From positions 1-23,594 of the forward strand of contig CAYPTB010000046.1 in assembly GCA_964413535.1 (NCBI GenBank): a stretch of 23,594 bases of DNA. Reading direction: 5' to 3'. This DNA is from CAYPTB01 sp964413535 (lineage in GTDB: Bacteria; Planctomycetota; UBA1135; GCA-002686595). The notes beneath the pieces were generated by a model. The model saw only the letters and a list, made by a program, of their open reading frames with translations. It was not told where the DNA came from and ran no database searches. The stretch's first letter is position 1, and each line of letters begins with the position of its first letter. Below, one piece after another: positions 20,622 to 23,594 of this stretch. Position numbers and translations under genes: made by a program.

Positions 20622-23594
20622 CGGAGCTCCTCGCTTTCCCCGCAGCCGCATTCGCCGCGCGCGAAATCGTCCTCGTGGATCTCGCGCGACCCGAGGCCGG
20701 AATGGCGGCGCTCGGGAGCGGCGCCGGGTTCGCTCGCGGGATCCACCGCGTCCTCTTCGTCCTCCTCCTCGTCGTCCTCCGTATCCTTCCCGCTCGCGCG
20801 GATCTTCTGGACGATGCGCGCGCGCTCGCTCTCCGCGAAAGCGACGAGCTCGCGGTCGCTCTCGATCGAGTAGAGCTCGCGCCCGTCGACGAACGTCCGC
20901 TCGCAGCGGCTCCTGTAGGAGAGCGGGTTCCCCGACCACACGGCGAGGTCGGCGTCCTTGCCGACCTCGATCGAGCCGATGCGGTCGGCAACCGCGAGCT
21001 GGATCGCGGGGTTGAGCGTGACGAGCGCCAGCGCCTCCGCCGGCTCGAGTCCGCCGTACTTCACGGACTTGGCCGCCTCCGTGTTCAAGCGCCGCGCGTG
21101 CTCGTTCGAGTCGGAGTTGATCGACGCCACGACCCCGACTTCGTGCAGGATCGCGGCGTTGTGCGGGATCGCGTCGACGACCTCGAACTTGTAGGCCCAC
21201 CAGTCGGAGAAGGTCGAGGCGCCGAGCGCCGCCTCGCGGATGGCCTCCGCGACCTTGTAGCCCTCCAAGACATGTTGGAAGGTCCCGATCGTGAATCCCA
21301 GCCTGCGCGCGAGCTCGCACATCATCAGGATCTCGTCCTGGCGGTAGCTGTGGCAGTGCACGAGCCGCTCCCCGGCCATCACCTCACCCAGGGCCTCGAG
21401 CTCGAGGTCGCGCCGCGGCGGGAGCGCGCGCGCTCGCGCCTCCGCGGGGAGCGCCGTGTAGCGCTCGCGTTCGGCGCGATACGCACGGCCCGCGAGCAGG
21501 CGGTCCTCGATCAGCGCGGCGACGCCCATGCGCGTCTGCGGGTACTCGTCGTCCTGCGCCGTTCCGCGCGCGACGCGCTTGGGGTTCTCGCCGAGCGCGA
21601 ACTTGATGCCGGGGCGCGCACCCGCGAGCAGCATGTCCTCCCCTCCAGCCGCTCCCCAGCGCAGCTTGACGACGCTCGACTGTCCGCCGATCGCGTTGGC
21701 CGAACCGTGCAGTTGGTTGGCCGCCGTGAGTCCGCCGGCGAGCTGCCGGTACCAGTTCACGTCGTCGGGGTCGATCACGTCCCCGGTGCGCACCTCGGCG
21801 GTGACGCGCCGGCCCATCTCGTTCACCGAACCGTCGAGACCGGTGTGGCTGTGGCAGTCGATCAACCCGGGCGTGACGTGCTTCCCGGAGCCGTCGAGCT
21901 CGACGGCATCCGGCGGTCGCGGCGCCGCGCTCGTGGGTCCCACGTACTCGATCTTCCCCGCGCGCAGGAGCACGGCGCCGTCCTCCAGTACGCCGTCCTC
22001 ACTCGAGGTCCAGACCGTCGCGTGGGTGAGGAGCAGCGTCGCTTGTTGTGGATACGCGTCGAGGCCGAACGCGCCGAAGGGGACCCCGAACGACTCGGGC
22101 ACGGCGGGGGGGTCGTCCGCTTCCTCCTCCTCCTCCTCCTGCTCCCCCGCTCCCGCCGTGCGCGCGAGGTGCACTCCCGCCCGCGTTCCGTCGGGCGCGA
22201 AGAACGCGCCGTGGAGCGCCTCGCCCTCGACCGCGCCGGAGAAGGACCAGGTGCCCGGGACGCCGAAGGGATCGGCGTCCACCAGGAAGGCGAGGAACTC
22301 GCCTTCGCGGACGAGGGCGCGCGCCTTCGACTCCCCGGCGAGAGCCTTCACCACGAGCTCCTTCTCCTTCACCTCGAAGCTCACGTCCAGCGCGTCGGCG
22401 CCGAAGCACTCCGCCACGGCTCCCGTCCACACACCGGCGGCAGCGTCCTCCGGCAGGGGCTCGACCTCGTAGCGCCGTCCGCCGATCCACACCTCGCGCA
22501 CCGCCGTGTCCTCCGCCAGCCAGGGACCGTCCGTGACCGTGAGGTACGCGAGGAAGCCGGGCGCGACCTGCCCCAGGTCGCCCGCGACGTCGAGCATGCG
22601 CGCCGGATTCACGGTCAGCATCGCCAGCGCCGCGTCCTCTCCGAGGCCGTGTCGAACGGCTGCGCGCAGGTTCGCACGGAAGTCCGCGCGCTCCTCGAGG
22701 TCGTCGGTCGTGAGGGCGACTTGGATCCCCGCGTGCGCCAGACGCCTGGGATTCGTCGGAGCCTGCTCGAAGGTCATGAGCTCGCGCAGCGAGACCTGCT
22801 CCGCCTCCGCGTGCGTCGCGACACGCGGCTCGTCGGGAAAGGCGAGCGGCACGACGAGCGGCAGCCCGAGCGCCGCGATCGCGTCCAGTCGGCGGAACTC
22901 CGTGCCGCAGCCCTTGACGAGCAGCGGGCGCGAGAACTCGTCCGCGATGCGCGCCGCGCGCAGGATCTCGAGCTCGTCCGCGGCGTCGAACAGGAACGGC
23001 GGCCCGGCAACGGTTCCAAGCGCATCGGGAGCGAGCGCGGCGAGCGCGTCGTCCTCCCACGGCGGCTCGCTCGCGCCGGGAACCGCCGCGCGCACCTTTC
23101 GGCGCAGGGCATAGTCGTCCGCGTCGAAGAGCGTCTGACGCAGGAGCGCGATGGCTCCCATCTTCGACGTGGGATAGCCGGCGCCGTCCGCGCGCTGCCC
23201 GCGGTCCGCCGTGTCGAAGGCGAAGGCCTGGTAGCGCTCGCGCGCCACGACCGTGGCTCCCGGCGCTTCCGTGTCGCTCGCCGGCTCGCCCAGCGCGACC
23301 ACGGCCGAGGTCCCGCGCAGGATCCCCTCCCTCGGAACGATACACGCCGCGGTGAAGCCCAGCGCGCGCAGCGCCTCGCGCTCCTTCTCGGGGAGGCCCG
23401 CGCCGTCGAGCGCCGAGCGCTGCGGCGTCACGAGCACGTGGTGCCAGTGGTCCGTCGTCGTCTCGCTCGCGGCGAACGGCGCGTCGACCGCGAGGTGCGC
23501 CTCGACGAGGCCGGGATAGACCGAGAGCCCCGTACAGTCGTGCACACGCGCCCCCTCCGGCGCAGCGCCGCCGGCGACGACGGACACGATGAGG
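20618..23594 (-). CDS. Tandem two-module amidohydrolase, 5' end missing (runs off the right edge)
   Basis: The frame is open to the window edge. The residues before the first internal GTG (23587) continue the protein, so the N-terminus lies outside, leaving about 990 residues. Module 1 has VYPGLVEAHLAVD, where only one of the two HxH histidines is present. It also has WHHVLVTPQRSA, VALTTDDLE and MLTVNPARMLDVAGDLGQVA. A Glu-rich linker (EEEEEEADD) and a short domain resembling an inserted beta region follow. Module 2 begins LLTHATVWTSSEDGVLEDGA and keeps the metal motif GLIDCHSHTG. VHCHSYRQDEI, FQHVLEGYK, SINSDSNEHARR and IGSIEVGKDADLAVW follow, so it looks catalytically competent for a cyclic amide or peptide-like bond. 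The C-terminus is acidic, then ECGCGESEELR. The stop overlaps the start of the 19272-20621 gene. The substrate is unknown. Confidence 0.9.
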   Translation of the reverse strand, partial: LIVSVVAGGAAPEGARVHDCTGLSVYPGLVEAHLAVDAPFAASETTTDHWHHVLVTPQRSALDGAGLPEKEREALRALGFTAACIVPREGILRGTSAVVALGEPASDTEAPGATVVARERYQAFAFDTADRGQRADGAGYPTSKMGAIALLRQTLFDADDYALRRKVRAAVPGASEPPWEDDALAALAPDALGTVAGPPFLFDAADELEILRAARIADEFSRPLLVKGCGTEFRRLDAIAALGLPLVVPLAFPDEPRVATHAEAEQVSLRELMTFEQAPTNPRRLAHAGIQVALTTDDLEERADFRANLRAAVRHGLGEDAALAMLTVNPARMLDVAGDLGQVAPGFLAYLTVTDGPWLAEDTAVREVWIGGRRYEVEPLPEDAAAGVWTGAVAECFGADALDVSFEVKEKELVVKALAGESKARALVREGEFLAFLVDADPFGVPGTWSFSGAVEGEALHGAFFAPDGTRAGVHLARTAGAGEQEEEEEEADDPPAVPESFGVPFGAFGLDAYPQQATLLLTHATVWTSSEDGVLEDGAVLLRAGKIEYVGPTSAAPRPPDAVELDGSGKHVTPGLIDCHSHTGLDGSVNEMGRRVTAEVRTGDVIDPDDVNWYRQLAGGLTAANQLHGSANAIGGQSSVVKLRWGAAGGEDMLLAGARPGIKFALGENPKRVARGTAQDDEYPQTRMGVAALIEDRLLAGRAYRAERERYTALPAEARARALPPRRDLELEALGEVMAGERLVHCHSYRQDEILMMCELARRLGFTIGTFQHVLEGYKVAEAIREAALGASTFSDWWAYKFEVVDAIPHNAAILHEVGVVASINSDSNEHARRLNTEAAKSVKYGGLEPAEALALVTLNPAIQLAVADRIGSIEVGKDADLAVWSGNPLSYRSRCERTFVDGRELYSIESDRELVAFAESERARIVQKIRASGKDTEDDEEEDEEDAVDPASEPGAAPERRHSGLGSREIHEDDFARGECGCGESEELR
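22122..22140. repeat. TCC trinucleotide repeat coding a Glu run
   Basis: A run of about six TCC units on the plus strand (GGA/GAG on the coding strand) encodes the poly-Glu linker between the two modules of the large amidohydrolase. Such runs can vary in length by slippage; here any change in multiples of three keeps the frame. Confidence 0.7.

Overview
The window is a GC-rich (roughly two-thirds G+C), gene-dense bacterial chromosome segment. Several features point to a Planctomycetota-like lineage: secreted FG-GAP propeller proteins, a fused MFS/spermidine-synthase protein, HDOD signalling, paired secreted amidohydrolase-like proteins, and frequent GTG starts. This is inference from gene content. 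There is no rRNA or other phylogenetic marker that would settle it. I saw no tRNA, rRNA, CRISPR array, insertion sequence or integrase.

Layout. (1) 1-2403, minus strand: the 5' part of a secreted protein of unknown function, then a two-gene unit of a 7-bladed FG-GAP protein and a small membrane-anchored protein, overlapping at ATGA. (2) 2404-2930: a 527-bp intergenic region with three inverted repeats and a plausible promoter/operator. (3) 2931-4241, plus strand: citrate synthase (gltA). (4) 4270-13889, minus strand: a probable biosynthetic block. In transcription order it holds a membrane protein fused to a spermidine-synthase domain, a dimodular NRPS (A-T-C-A-T), and two overlapping alpha/beta-hydrolases resembling exosortase-A-system-associated hydrolases 2 and 1. 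(5) 14152-18052, plus strand: an HDOD protein, then a tightly coupled trio of an atypical SDR, an unrecognised 163-aa protein and a GMC-type FAD oxidoreductase. (6) 18185-19243, plus strand: a degenerate GGDEF/coiled-coil protein, preceded by a nested hairpin. (7) 19272-23594, minus strand: two amidohydrolase-superfamily genes overlapping by 4 bp. The upstream one is a tandem of two amidohydrolase modules and runs off the right edge.

How the genes may work together. The most interesting unit is 4270-11283. The NRPS has no thioesterase, reductase or epimerase domain. It is followed by two hydrolase-fold proteins whose nucleophile elbows read GLRLG and GLCSG instead of GxSxG. Such a pair is normally known next to an acyl-CoA ligase and carrier protein in exosortase/EPS loci. 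Here it sits beside a two-module NRPS whose second A domain carries a glycine-like code. A working hypothesis is a small X-Gly dipeptide or aminoacyl product, released or transferred by the noncanonical hydrolase pair. The SDR-ORF-GMC trio looks like a second small redox pathway of unknown substrate. The amidohydrolase pair appears to contain one catalytically competent module among three.
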